This document shows, in pieces, positions 50,800-61,026 of a stretch of 64,000 nucleotides of DNA; within the stretch, counting starts at the first letter, position 1; each line of letters opens with the position of its first letter. Source of the stretch: Sinohyriopsis cumingii (lineage: Eukaryota > Mollusca > Bivalvia > Unionida > Unionidae); the NCBI GenBank assembly GCA_028554795.2, contig CM068825.1, positions 157,605,053 through 157,669,052 of the forward strand. Reading direction: 5' to 3'. Made by a program: the position numbers and the translations under genes. The notes beneath the pieces were generated by a model, which saw only the letters and a list, made by a program, of their open reading frames with translations, had not been told where the DNA came from and ran no database searches.

Positions 50800-50836
50800 G
50801 GATGTTTTCCTTCACGTCCGCGCTTTTAGTATAAAT
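50800..50836 (+). promoter_or_regulatory. Accessory-gene promoter box 2
   Basis: TTTTCCTTCACGTCCGCGC at 50805-50823, TATAAAT at 50830-50836, start codon at 50886. Confidence 0.75.
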
Positions 50837-50885
50837 TGAAAATCGCTTGGCAGTCTAGCTACCCTGATCATTCGTTAACAAGACA

Positions 50886-51179
50886 ATGAATACCAGAATA
50901 AGCAAACTTCTTGAACTCCAGATGCACCTGGAATATGCCAGGCGCATACTAAATGAACTGGCCGCGGAGGCCATCGTCGAAGAGGGAAGGATGAAAGAGG
51001 AGGAAAGAAGAAAAAAAGAAGAGGAGGAAAAGGAGAGAGGAAATTTCAGAATCCCAGAGACAGAAGATTGGGATTCTGAAGCCACTTATCCCGCCTCTGC
51101 ACTTCCAACAAAAAAAGTAAAACGTCACTGGAGTAGAAGATGTGTGTGTGGTGCCAAGCCTGGAAGGTGCCATCATTAA
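50886..51179 (+). CDS. Coiled-coil accessory protein, basic Cys-containing tail
   Basis: 97 residues. MNTRISKLLELQMHLEYARR helix, then a KEEERRKKEEEEKE coil, a short IPETEDWDSEATYP acidic patch, and a basic end RHWSRRCVCGAKPGRCHH with Cys/His that might bind metal. No family recognised. The stem-loop begins 28 nt after the stop. Between promoter box 2 and a histone-type end it forms a complete transcription unit of ~380 bp. Confidence 0.6.
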   Translation: MNTRISKLLELQMHLEYARRILNELAAEAIVEEGRMKEEERRKKEEEEKERGNFRIPETEDWDSEATYPASALPTKKVKRHWSRRCVCGAKPGRCHH

Positions 51180-51199
51180 CCAGGTGCCCTGGAGTTCAA

Positions 51200-51250
51200 A
51201 GCAAACAGCCCTTTTCAGGGCTACCCAAACCTTTAGAAAAGAAATAGTAA
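51200..51250 (+). terminator. Histone-type mRNA 3' end for 50886-51179
   Basis: CAAAC, AGCCCTTTTCAGGGCT at 51207-51222, ACCCA, then TTAGAAAAGAAATAG ~11 nt later. Same compensated stem as 50444-50459. Confidence 0.87.
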
Positions 51251-51523
51251 TCCATTTGCCAATGTGTGTATGTAGAGTAGTGTGAATATAAACACTGACT
51301 CTTTTTTCCTAGTGTGAGTGTATGTGTTTATGTTTGTAAGCGCTCATGTACGTTTGTGTGGATAGTAGATTATTGGGGTTTGTAAGCGCTTAAGTTGGTT
51401 TGTTTGGATAGTAGATTTGGGTTTCATTTGAATGCTTTGCGTGTGTGGATAGTAGATTTGGGGGTTTGTTTATTGCTGCTTCGCGTATGTGAATAGTAGA
51501 TAATATGAGATGAGAAAAGTAGG
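51251..51523. other. Spacer with GTGTGGATAGTA repeats
   Basis: No gene. Parallel copy of the 50487-50799 spacer, suggesting that promoter, gene, stem-loop and spacer were duplicated as a unit. Confidence 0.6.
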
Positions 51524-51627
51524 GGATGTTTTCCTTCACGTCCGCGCGTTTCAAGTGATCATCTAGGTAATATAATTTTTTGGGCTTTAGGGGTCGTTTT
51601 CCATCACGTCCGCGCTTTAACTATAAG
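51524..51627 (+). promoter_or_regulatory. Accessory-gene promoter boxes 3 and 4
   Basis: Box 3 TTTTCCTTCACGTCCGCGC at 51529-51547 and box 4 TTTTCCATCACGTCCGCGC at 51597-51615, then TATAAG at 51622-51627; start codon 51677. Two tandem boxes precede this one gene. Confidence 0.75.
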
Positions 51628-51676
51628 AACTCACAGTATTCGTCGTTCACACCATTCTACAAAGAATAAAAAGAAG

Positions 51677-52045
51677 ATGGCTTCGAACCACCTTGATAAA
51701 ATGAAAAAATTGCAAGACGTCCTGGACAATTTGGGTATGATGGAGCAAATGTTGGTTAACCTAAACGAGGATCACTATTCTTATAGTCCCCATCGAGCGA
51801 AGATGGAGATCAACAATTTAAGAAAACTGAAGGACATCATCAGTGATCTGTTAAAAGAAATAAAGGAGGAGAAGGAGGATGAAGAGGAACGGACAAGGAT
51901 GAGAGAATGGAACGAAAAAATTGAAAAAGAAGAAGAAAATGAGAAGAGGAAGAAAGAAGACAGAAAGAAGAAAAAGGAGGAAGAAAAGAAGAGAAAAAGT
52001 GTAGGAGAGGAAATAAGAAGCTGGTGGAGAAATAGAAGAAATTAG
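51677..52045 (+). CDS. Coiled-coil accessory protein, Lys/Glu-rich
   Basis: 122 residues. MASNHLDKMKKLQDVLDNLG, a Met/Leu helix, HYSYSPHRAKMEINNL, then a long Lys/Glu/Arg coil (EEKEDEEERTRMREWNEKIE) and the ending SWWRNRRN. Layout like the two preceding genes; probably a paralogous trio. Function unknown. The last gene before the inner right repeat; the stem-loop begins 17 nt after the stop. Confidence 0.6.
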   Translation: MASNHLDKMKKLQDVLDNLGMMEQMLVNLNEDHYSYSPHRAKMEINNLRKLKDIISDLLKEIKEEKEDEEERTRMREWNEKIEKEEENEKRKKEDRKKKKEEEKKRKSVGEEIRSWWRNRRN

Positions 52046-52049
52046 AAGA

Positions 52050-52405
52050 AGAAAACCCAAAGGCCCTTTTCAGGACCACCCACATCTCTCGAAAAGAGAT
52101 AGACTTTCAATTGCTTACCCCTTTTTATTTAAAAAGAAAATAGAGACCCCTCCCTGTTTCAATTTTTTCGCCTGTTCCATTTCCATAGACCCATCAGGTC
52201 GGGACCATATTAAAATAGGGTCCCGACCCTGTTCCATTTTCCCTTGACGCTAGACAGTCCCACGATTTATTCCCATGTTAAATTTCCCTTGACGCTAGAT
52301 TGTCCCACGATTTTTTCCCATGTTAAATTTCCATTGACGCTAGATTGTCCCACGGCTTTTTGTAATGCTAATCCCATTGACGCTAGGGTGTCCCTACTCA
52401 CTACT
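52050..52405. repeat. Inner right inverted repeat of B, ending in a terminus-like motif
   Basis: Inverted copy of ~19285-19545, with three ~45-bp units (CCCTTGACGCTAGATTGTCC). It ends GGTGTCCCTACTCACTACT at 52387-52405, which in reverse (AGTAGTGAGTAGGGACACC) looks like a Polinton terminus. So either B once ended here or the segment beyond is an insertion. Confidence 0.7.
52055..52100 (+). terminator. Histone-type mRNA 3' end for 51677-52045
   Basis: CCCAAA, GGCCCTTTTCAGGACC at 52062-52077 (one stem mismatch), ACCCA, TCTCGAAAAGAGAT at ~52086-52099. Mirror counterpart of the signal at 19522-19537 on the other side of B. Confidence 0.82.
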
Positions 52406-52924
52406 TTCCATCAACACAGAGTGAAGACGAAAAGTTTTTTTGAAATCACGTAAGCCCTCACCTGCAATGACCAACTCTGCCAAACACCTACAACCCACCC
52501 CCAACCCCAACACTACAAAACCCATTTGACCCGTTATTTTATGGCATCAATGTGTGATTTTAGGAATCATCAAGACACAAAATGATGGATGAATAAACTG
52601 ACTATTGTTTACCGACTTGCATGCCTAAAGAGCGTGCGTTAAGGAAAACATCCTTCTATTTCAATTCTAACTAAAACATGATCCAGAGGGATAGAGAGAG
52701 GTGAAAGAGCATAATTTCATGAAGCGTGAGTAAAAACAAAACACGCCATCCTTATTAGAGAATGTCAAGACCAAGAGACACTTACGTTTTCTTTCTGGTC
52801 TATTCTCTTTTAGAAGGTAGTATGAAATTTCACATCAGGGCCAACGCATCGGCTCACATTGTCAATTTTTCCATTTCCATGTCTTCACTGGCACAAGTTC
52901 TTCCTCATCTTCAATTTCTTCTTC

Positions 52925-53228
52925 GGGGCTTGCAAGAAAGAAAGAAACCCAGACGGTTGGTGTCATCAAGAGTGCTAGAGACGGTACCCGAACTTGCTTG
53001 CTTGTACTCAAAGTACTCTTTCAATAGATAAAAGCCTGGGGGAGGAGGCTGTCTTTCCTTCCCCAGGAGTAATTAAAAATCCCGCGGTGCGTGATTAAAC
53101 CAGTGATACATGCTCCATTGGAGCGAAAATCACTTTAATTCAAGTAAGCAAGCAAGCAAGTTCGGGTACCGTCTCTAGCACTCTTGATGACACCAACTGT
53201 CTGGGTTTCTTTCTTTCTTGCAAGCCCC
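52925..53228. mobile_element. Hairpin MITE with ~75-bp inverted repeats
   Basis: GGGGCTTGCAAGAAAGAAAG at the left and its reverse complement at the right, with GGTACCGTCTCTAGCACTC-type sequence inside both arms and a ~140-bp centre. No coding sequence. It interrupts the left arm of D within the zinc-knuckle-gene-derived part. Confidence 0.7.
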
Positions 53229-54329
53229 TATGTTCCACTTCTGTTTGTGATAATAACTTGTGATACTTCACATTTTCTAAAGTGGAAATCTTTACAAGCC
53301 GTACAAAATACAAAAGTTATATGACTTTGGCTTTTTACACTTGCATAGACTCTTCACTTTACAAGTGTCACGAGAAAATTGTATATCCAATTTTTACCAT
53401 TTTCCAAAACACGCATACACTTGCAGCTTGACCAGAAATCTGTACGTCTTGTTTTGTGGATATGTCACAGACAAGTCCAAGCATATATAGGTGGTTAAGA
53501 ACGTTAGGAATATCGCCTCATTTTTTTTCAGAAATATCAAAGCTTTTATGTGTATTTTCCCTTTTCCACTCTATATTAGTGCTTAGATTTGTTCCAAAAA
53601 AGAGAAAAGAAAAAAAAAAGACAGCATGCCCCTCAATACTGTAACACGTCTGTTCTGACTCTACCGATGTGAGTGTGAGTGTTTATGTTAAAATGTTTAA
53701 GTGAGATATAAAAAAATGGTCAGCTTGAAAACGCGAACCAATACTGTGACGCTCAGTATTTTGATGTAGTAAGAAGAAATGGTACAATACACAAAGAGGG
53801 CTTGTAAGTTCACATTCCAATCTGTCTGCACTGTAATGGTAACAACGCAAGAGCGTAGGGATTTTGCCACACAGCCTTAGAGCAAAACAATGCATCACCC
53901 GTTGTAAGCCATTTCATTGGCTATACTTATTTTCTTACCGCGTTCACTTCGAATTGACTTGAGTAGCTATTCACACAGTGACGAGAATGGCCATGCTTTA
54001 CTGGGTCTACCCTATAGGCGATTTATGAAAAAAAATATTTAAAAAATTAAACTAATGCACGAACAATCGTACCATGGGCGATCCCATGGAAAATGTGTCA
54101 GTCTTATTGCAAAATACATCAAGGAATGATGTTTAATTGTATTATTCTGTGAGTACGTTTTAGTCGCATTTGTCAGCAGTTCACTCTGGTGATATTTTAC
54201 AATGGTGGATTTTTTCCGATGGATTTTATTTTCTATGTGGAATGTGTCTTTCCTTGAAAATTTCTTAGGGAAAATATGCCATAAATAATAAACGTAATTG
54301 TCGTAATTCTTCTTAAAAGTAGGAATAAC

Positions 54330-54331
<2 letters not shown>

Positions 54332-54379
<48 letters not shown>
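54332..54379. repeat. (CT)n microsatellite
   Basis: Uninterrupted CTCTCT run. Confidence 0.95.
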
Positions 54380-54383
<4 letters not shown>

Positions 54384-55462
54384 TAGTTTTTATTGAAATC
54401 TGAATAGTATTTGTTCATTTTGAAGATACCTCTCCAAAAATGTGATCAGTAGTTACCATAAATAGGTGAGCTGTTCCGTTTGTCATGTCATTTTTTTCTC
54501 TCCAAAAACTTGCACCCTAACAATTGTATAACGATGATTTTTTTTTATATCAAGAAATCGTTGAATGAAGTAAAATCTTGAGTTGACGAGCTTGGACAAT
54601 ACATGTATCTTAGCTTTATCCTTATTTTGGCACCGCAGTGTGTCACGGAAAAGTTTACAACATTAGGTCTACCGTTTTTTTTCTTCTCAGAAAGGCAACA
54701 AACTCATGACTTTTTAAAGAATAACGCCAGTGTCATTGCACTGTATAACCCTGCCTATGTTTAACTCTGAATTCTAAAACCAAAACATGCGTTTAGAAAC
54801 AAATTTACCGATGTTCGACCTATTTTCTCTTAGTTTAGACTGTCGATAGAGGACACACGTACTAATAGTACGGAAAAATGGGAACCAGCCTGCCTAAAAT
54901 AGAGTATTTATATGGGTTAGGCTGACCAGGATTGGTTAATAATGTAAGTTATGTTGTAGGAAAAAGAACCTTTCGAGAGGTTATCCTAGTTGTAAGTGAA
55001 AAAAATAGAGACATTGTTTTATTGATGGAATTTCAGTCCTTTAACATTCTTGAGTTTGGAACACTCATTACTAAAATTAGCACCTGACTGTTTGTGCAGA
55101 ATTGAAAGCACATGTTTCAAAGAAATGCAGGTCCAGAAAATGCCGCGGCTAATATCCTTTTCTCTACACAGAAGCTGACATCCAGGTTTCATCTATACTG
55201 ATAAATATGGGTTTGATCATGAGTACTCAAAAACTGTAAGTTATTGAACTTTGAAGATCATGGGGTTTGCATAGGTTTACTATGGGGACTGAATTAGTGC
55301 CGTGACTCCTAGAACAAGGCGCATTTTGGTGCTGCTTTTTTCCCCGCCCTTAGATTTGTGAAAACTCTTTCTTTCTCTCTCCAATGTAATGTTAAGTCTG
55401 CCCATTTCTCAAAACACTCCAGGCTAAAGTACTGCCCATTCTATTGCCACCCAATGCAGTAA

Positions 55463-55466
<4 letters not shown>

Positions 55467-55517
<51 letters not shown>
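55467..55517. repeat. (TG)n microsatellite
   Basis: Uninterrupted TGTGTG run. Confidence 0.95.
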
Positions 55518-55519
<2 letters not shown>

Positions 55520-56124
55520 GCTTTCGCTTACATACATATTTTTGTACAAAAATTTAATTACAAATAGAAACCATTGACGTAAACCATTTAATTTAACCGT
55601 GCAGGCCGCTAGAACAAACCTCTAATAATACATTTTGAAAAGTGTTGTGTGACACGGATCGCCATTGTCGCTTGGTGTCTGCTTTCTTCTTCGAAAAGAG
55701 ATCGTTTCGTCTTGACTATAAAAATTTAATTTGACTAAATTTTACGCACTACTTGAACTCATACATTTCACGTTGTAGGTGTAAGCCGTCGTTCTCAGTT
55801 TTCTGGAAGTTCGTTTTTGCGTTTCTCAAATGTGATACTATTTTTTATGGACCGAAGGAAATTTCTTTTGGCGTGAATCAGGACTCGTGGTTTTGTGGCA
55901 TGAATGGAGAGCATTGATTAAAGCTCAGTTATGTCGTCTTCGAAATCGCTGGCACGGATCTGAGCTAACACTTCAGCACGTCATTGCCTTTTACTTTCTC
56001 AATGAAATCGTTTCATCTTATTGCAAAATTACATTTGACTAGGTTTCATACGCAGCAGGTCCCTGTATATAGGGAGAGTGTCTTAGAGTCAGAGTATTCA
56101 TTCCACTCTCAAACGATCAAGAAG

Positions 56125-56500
56125 ATGGAAGAGTCAGCACAGATCGACCTGCTGGTCAAATATTTGCTAAAAGTCATACGAAAGCATAATTCACATGCGA
56201 AAGTGGCAACAAAACTTACTCTTTTGGTCGTTGATTTGATGAGAATCATACGAAAGTGTGTAAGTGCTGATGAAGTTTGCTATATCTGAAAAGGTAAATG
56301 GGTATTTGTCTCCAGAATACCTGCTTCATCCAAGAAAGAGAGACAAAAGTCAAGATACCTATTATCGTTGTCGGGAGAAAGGACACCGGGATTCAGAGTG
56401 GGCTAAGAGAAAGAGAAGAAACAGAAACAAGAAGAAAAAGAGGAGAGGGATTCAGACGAAGAAGAAATTGAAGATGAGGAAGAACTTGTGCCAGTGAAGA
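56125..56500 (+). pseudogene. Decayed zinc-knuckle gene of scrap D
   Basis: Starts MEESAQIDLLVKYLLKVIRK, comparable with MEETSQIERFIRALRGVIRK at 5149. Later KSQDTYYRCREKGHRDSEW is a worn knuckle and a basic RNRNKKKKRRG tail follows. Upstream on the minus strand are remains of the polymerase start, so the divergent arrangement is preserved. Broken. Confidence 0.65.
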
Positions 56501-56989
56501 CATGGAAATGGAAAAATTGACAATGTGAGCCGATGCGTTGGCCCTGATGTGAAATTTCATACTACCTTCTAAAAGAGAATAGACCAGAAAGAAAACGTGT
56601 CTCTTGGTCTTGACATTCTATAATAAGGATGGCGTGTTTTGTTTTTACTGACACTTCATGAAATTGTGCTCTTTCACCTCTCTCTATCCCTTGGATCATG
56701 TTTTAGTTAGAATTGAAATGGAAGGATGTTTTCCTTCACGCACGCTCTTTAGGCATACAAGTCGGTAAACAATAGTCAGTTTATTCATCCATCATTTTGT
56801 GTCTTGATGATTCCTAAAATCACACACTGATGCCATAAAATAACGGATTAAATGGGTTTTGCAGTGTTGGGGTTGGGGTGGGGTGTAGGTGTCTGGCAGA
56901 GTTGGTCATTGCAGGTGAGGGCTTAGGTGCTTTCAAAAAACTTTGTCTTCTTCACTCTGTGTTGATGGAATCTAATGGGTTATTTTCTT

Positions 56990-57319
56990 CACTCTGTGTT
57001 GATAGCATATATAAAGGGTTATTTCTTCACTCCGTGTGGATAGTGTATAATGGTTTTCTTCTTCCCTCTGTGTGGTTAGTATATTATGGCTTTTTCCTCT
57101 TCCCTCTTTGAGGATAGTGTATATTGGGTTATTTGTGTCTTCTTCCCTCTGCGTGGATTGTAGATATGGGGTTTATTTTTTTACATCTCACCTCTGTGTG
57201 GATAGTAGGTATGGGATTTGTATTCTTCCTCTTCCATGTGTAGATAGTATATTTGGGGTTTGTATTATCTCCCTTCTGTGTTGATAGTATATTTGGTGTT
57301 TGTTTTTTTTTCCTCTTCC

Positions 57320-57356
<37 letters not shown>

Positions 57357-57718
57357 TGTATGTGTGTTCGCATACGTTTTGTGGATAGTATATTTGGTTG
57401 TTTTGGGGGTTTTTTTCTACTTCCTCCCGTGTGTGGATAGTATATTTGGGGTTTGTACGCGTTAGCGACGTTGTGTGGATAATATATTTGGGGTTTGTAC
57501 GCGTTAGCGACGTTGTGTGGATAGTATATTTTGGGTTTGTATGCGTTCGCGTACGTTTGTATGGATAGTAGATATTGTGTTTGTATGTGTTAGTGTAAGT
57601 TTGTGTGAATAGTATATTTGGGTTTGTTTTCCCTCCCTTCCGTGTGGATAGTATATTTTGTTTTTTCCCCCGCTTCCCTCTGTGTGAATAGTATATTTTA
57701 GGTTTGGTTTTATTCTTC

Positions 57719-57773
<55 letters not shown>

Positions 57774-58843
57774 GTGTAAGATCGTGTGGATAGTATATTT
57801 GTTTGTTTTTTTTTTTCTTCCCGTGTGTGGATAGTATATTTGTTTTTTTCCTCTTCCCTGTGTGAATAATATATTTTGGGTTTGTTTTTTCTTCTTCCCT
57901 CTGTGGTGTGTGTGTGTTTGTGCGTATGTCTGCGCGCGTACGTCTGTGTGTGTGTATGTATTGGTCTCTGTTTGTCCCTATAAAACTCCCTTTATCCCTA
58001 TCAAATACATTCTACCTAGCTACCTACAGTATTCAGGTCAGCCACTTGCAACACTGTTGCCATTTATCCCCTAGTGTCCAGTACAGTGACGTCACTGACG
58101 CTGGAAATTTCGAGACTATAAATATGGACTTGGGTTTTTTCCACAGGCTGTAGCTATACATATATACTAGAGTTCATAAACAGGAACGTCACTCAAGCTG
58201 AGGCTATAAAAAGATAATGGGGTTTTCCAAAAGGAATTTTCCACAAGTTGTAGCTATAAATAGATAGTGATATTTCATAGGAATTTCAGCTGATTATAGC
58301 TATAAATAGATACATGGGTGTTTATCCACGATCGTCACACAAGTTGATATTGTAAGTAGTTACTAGGTTTATCCATTTTAGTCTAAACCATTGTAACTTA
58401 ATTTTCGGGGATATGTTTATTCTCCTTTAAATTCTGGGACAATTTCGTCATTTTAGCGTTACTTTTGGTCACATCCATTTTGGCGTTGAGCTTTTCCTTG
58501 ATTATAGCCATTTATAGCATCATTACAATTATGCAAATTTTTGAACACCCCAGCAAAATTTCAGGACTTGGTAATGCTTTATATATAAATCTCAGGCTTG
58601 TAGTAGTGTATCAGTCCCACCATGTTAAATTTCACTTGAGGCTAGACAGGCCCACGGTATATTCCCATGTTAAATTCCCTTTGAGGCTAGACAGTCCCAC
58701 GATATATTCCCATGTTAAATTCCCCTTGAGGCTAGGGTACAAACTCTGTGCTCCCCATGTTAAATTTCCATAGAGGTTAAGGTACAACCCTCCTATTTTG
58801 ACATTAAGGTCCCCTAGAGGCTAGGGTATCCCACTTCACTACT
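56990..58843. repeat. Right outer terminal inverted repeat of B
   Basis: Inverted copy of 17741-~19275. Contains ~15 copies of a GTGTGGATAGTATATTTGG minisatellite (57000-57900), TG runs (57325-57355, 57721-57770), a block with spaced TATAAATAG sites (58080-58330) and three ~45-bp terminal units, ending ...CACTTCACTACT at 58843. Confidence 0.88.
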
Positions 58844-58849
58844 CTCGTG
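58844..58849. repeat. Target site duplication of B, right (CTCGTG)
   Basis: CTCGTG directly after the ACTACT terminus; identical to 17735-17740. Confidence 0.9.
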
Positions 58850-58969
58850 TGCAATATCCGTGTTGAATAAAACAACGGCTGAGAAGCTCCGCTTCCAGAG
58901 CTAATTCAGCGGAAAAATCCATATAAATAAGCAAGGACTTTATATTTGTCGCAGCCAAGAATTAATTAA

Positions 58970-59120
58970 AATATAAAAGATTTTAAAATGTTATGTCGTA
59001 CTCGATCCAATACGCTCAGGGTCCTGTTGGTGAATCAAATTTGGCGGTGTTTCCGTCGTGCGGGTCATCAACAGCGCAACTTCGTCCATCATAAAGAATC
59101 CTCGGAAGAACTTAAATGAT
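58970..59120 (-). pseudogene. Protease relic of E
   Basis: KFFRGFFMMDE matches the KFFRGVFMRDQ just before and at the start of C's protease; FDSPTGP and YWIEYDI in a neighbouring frame resemble its SGPGTHWVAYAI region. Weak alone; supported by position between MCP and fibre scraps. Confidence 0.5.
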
Positions 59121-59558
59121 TTTGCCATAGGAATCAAATCAAAATTCGACAACGGACTTATTGCTGTCATCAACTAAGACGTTGACCCCAATCAACCCGG
59201 ATGGTCGAAGACCTTTTCCATTTTCTGTAACTACTATACGTTCTGAAGCCCCTACACAATCGTTTTTCCAGCTGCTAAGCCGAAGCCACCAACAGTACTG
59301 AAATGGCCACGAGAAATGGAACTATTCCACCGGTCTTTTGCATTTGTGCCACCTCTGACTTCAACAAAGTTAATGTTTTTGAGGTTATCTTTTGTTTTGT
59401 CGCATCGATTTGATCAAGTTGTGCTAAAGTTAGCTATCCTGGGACAACTCCAGTTAACTTTGTCGGATGTGACTACGTACTCATTTCTAATTGCGCCCTC
59501 TTTGATAAGGTCAAATATTATCTTCGTGATATGCCATTCTTTTAATTGCGTTGTTCAT

Positions 59559-60540
59559 TTATGAGTTTGTGAACATTCTGCAAATTTTACACAGGATAAT
59601 CAATGAACCTAATTCGGCCACTCTAGCCCTGCAAAACATTGTCTTATCTGTGAGAATTACGGCAACGCATCTATAATCTGAGTCCTCACCTGCACATAGT
59701 TGGAAGTACATGTCAATCAAGGACTGTTTAACCAGGTCTAGAGTCTCGAGATGCTGACACATATTTAATATGAAAAGTCTCATGGAACTGTGTTTTGCAA
59801 TGCCTCTGTGGTTACGATGAGAAATGTAATCGTTGACGTTCCCCCAGATTATAAATGACATCAAACGAACTTCTTTGGCCAGTCCGAGACTCATTGCGGG
59901 CATCAAAAATGTAAATTTGGATACCCCAACTTCGGAGTGGACAACATCGCCATGCCAAGTTGCATCGTTGACGTTGCTCTGTCGGGCTAACACGAATATG
60001 TGTTTGGCCCCGAAAATTATATAACGAAAGCCTCTGCAAAACCCAATTATGTGTGTGAGTGGAATCATGTTACCAACATTCCCACTGCAAATAAAAACGT
60101 TAAAATTGGCATTTAGATATACTATAGGATTATCATCAGCACCATGTCTGGCAGGCCTGTCAGCCGGTTTGCGGATCCGCGAAAGCATTCTGAGCATGTA
60201 GACGTATGTTATCCTGGAAATGATCTGCATGTTCGAATGTATCCTTGTTAAACATCATAAACGGAACAACGGAACTCGAATAATCATTGCTGTAATGGGC
60301 GAGTCTCAATATCGTCATAACGACATCAACATGATCCAAAGTGGCTCGATATCCTTTCCGTCGATGAAATAACATGCGATGCAAAGCAAAGCCCTGATGT
60401 CGTTGTTCATAAAGCCTACATTTTCGTTTGCGCCGTATGAGACATTGTAGTCGGCGCATACAAGCTTCATTAGCCTTCCAACAATGCCTAGTAGGGAAGA
60501 AAATACCGAGATTTTTCCTAAGTTATGTTATCCTTTACGC
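59559..60540 (-). pseudogene. Major capsid protein relic of E (C-type)
   Basis: MIPLTHIIGFCRGFRYIIFG versus IPLSHIFGFCRHFRKVIYG in C's MCP; also SKFTFLMPAMS versus EKITLWMPAIT, and ILRLAHYSNDYSSSVVPFMM versus IIGLARYSDDFTRSAGPSMM; the ending LDLVKQSLIDMYF matches LDLVKQSVVDIHF. Clear homology, well diverged; broken in a few places. Confidence 0.82.
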
Positions 60541-61026
60541 CACTGACATACTATCCACGTACGCGTAAGACTGCTAATTTCTAACGCTTCTATCTTGCAT
60601 CACAGGTGAGTCCAAGTTCCACGCGGGATGGGGTAAATCTTCAATTTTGCACTAGTGTAACTTTAGTTTCCACCAATTCATTATCAGTTTCGTCTTATAC
60701 CTTTTGCGAGAAAAACGTTATATGCTTTTGGAAACTCTGATTCTCGGATTTGGTTAACTCTGCCAGACGATATCGAATCGATTGATCTGCCTGCTATCCC
60801 ATGTTTTTCAACACCTCCAAGGCATCAAAAGTTCTGTTATCAACGGCTCGCATTCCAATTTGTTAAGCGATAGGTAACGTGCGCAAACGGTCTTCTCACG
60901 TTGACAACACGCACGTGTATCAGATGTACACGTACAATACATTCAATGTCAGGTCGATCTCTACTGTACACACCAGGCGGAGGTCCAACGCGTGCACTCT
61001 CCTGTTCCACGAATCATAAATGTACG
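60541..61026. other. No gene recognised
   Basis: Possibly decayed upstream part of relic E; no frame with a recognisable domain. Confidence 0.4.

Larger units (their letters stand above)
53229..55690. other. Long stretch without recognisable genes
   Basis: A/T-rich, with short unconvincing frames. Contains a (CT)n run at 54332-54379 and a (TG)n run at 55467-55517. Possibly host sequence carried into the element or decayed element sequence. Confidence 0.5.
52406..57000. mobile_element. Old Polinton scrap D between inverted arms, in B's right arm
   Basis: 52407-~52924 is an inverted copy of ~56480-56969 (TCCATCAACACAGAGTGAAG at one end, its reverse at the other). Between the arms lie a MITE, ~2.4 kb without recognisable genes, remains of a polymerase 5' end (minus strand, ~55690-56060) and a zinc-knuckle gene (56125-56500). 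It has no counterpart in B's left arm. Broken and old. Confidence 0.6.
17741..58843 (+). mobile_element. Polinton (Maverick) B with full terminal repeats; broken; hosts nested element C
   Basis: Starts AGTAGTGAAGTGGGATACC at 17741 and ends in its exact reverse complement at 58825-58843. CTCGTG flanks both sides (17735-17740, 58844-58849), the 6-bp target duplication typical of Polintons. Span 41,103 bp; without C and its duplicated 6 bp, 26,421 bp. Parts: accessory pair, zinc knuckle, pPolB, two BIR proteins, F-box-like proteins, membrane proteins, packaging ATPase, core protein, pVI-like protein, integrase with chromodomain, capsid protein, adenain-type protease and an accessory gene array. 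Broken, roughly ten breaks. Older than C, younger than E. Confidence 0.92.
58850..60540 (-). mobile_element. Old Polinton-like relic E, right part
   Basis: Continues the relic at 15444-17734 on the far side of B. Minus-strand order MCP (60540-59559), then protease scraps (59120-58970), then B, then fibre scrap (17560-17390): the gene order of element C. Heavily broken. Confidence 0.65.

Noticed and set aside
17741-58843. One single giant element with two packaging ATPases, two proteases, two integrases and two capsid sets
   Set aside because: The second set lies exactly inside inverted repeats with its own 6-bp target duplication, so it is a nested insertion.
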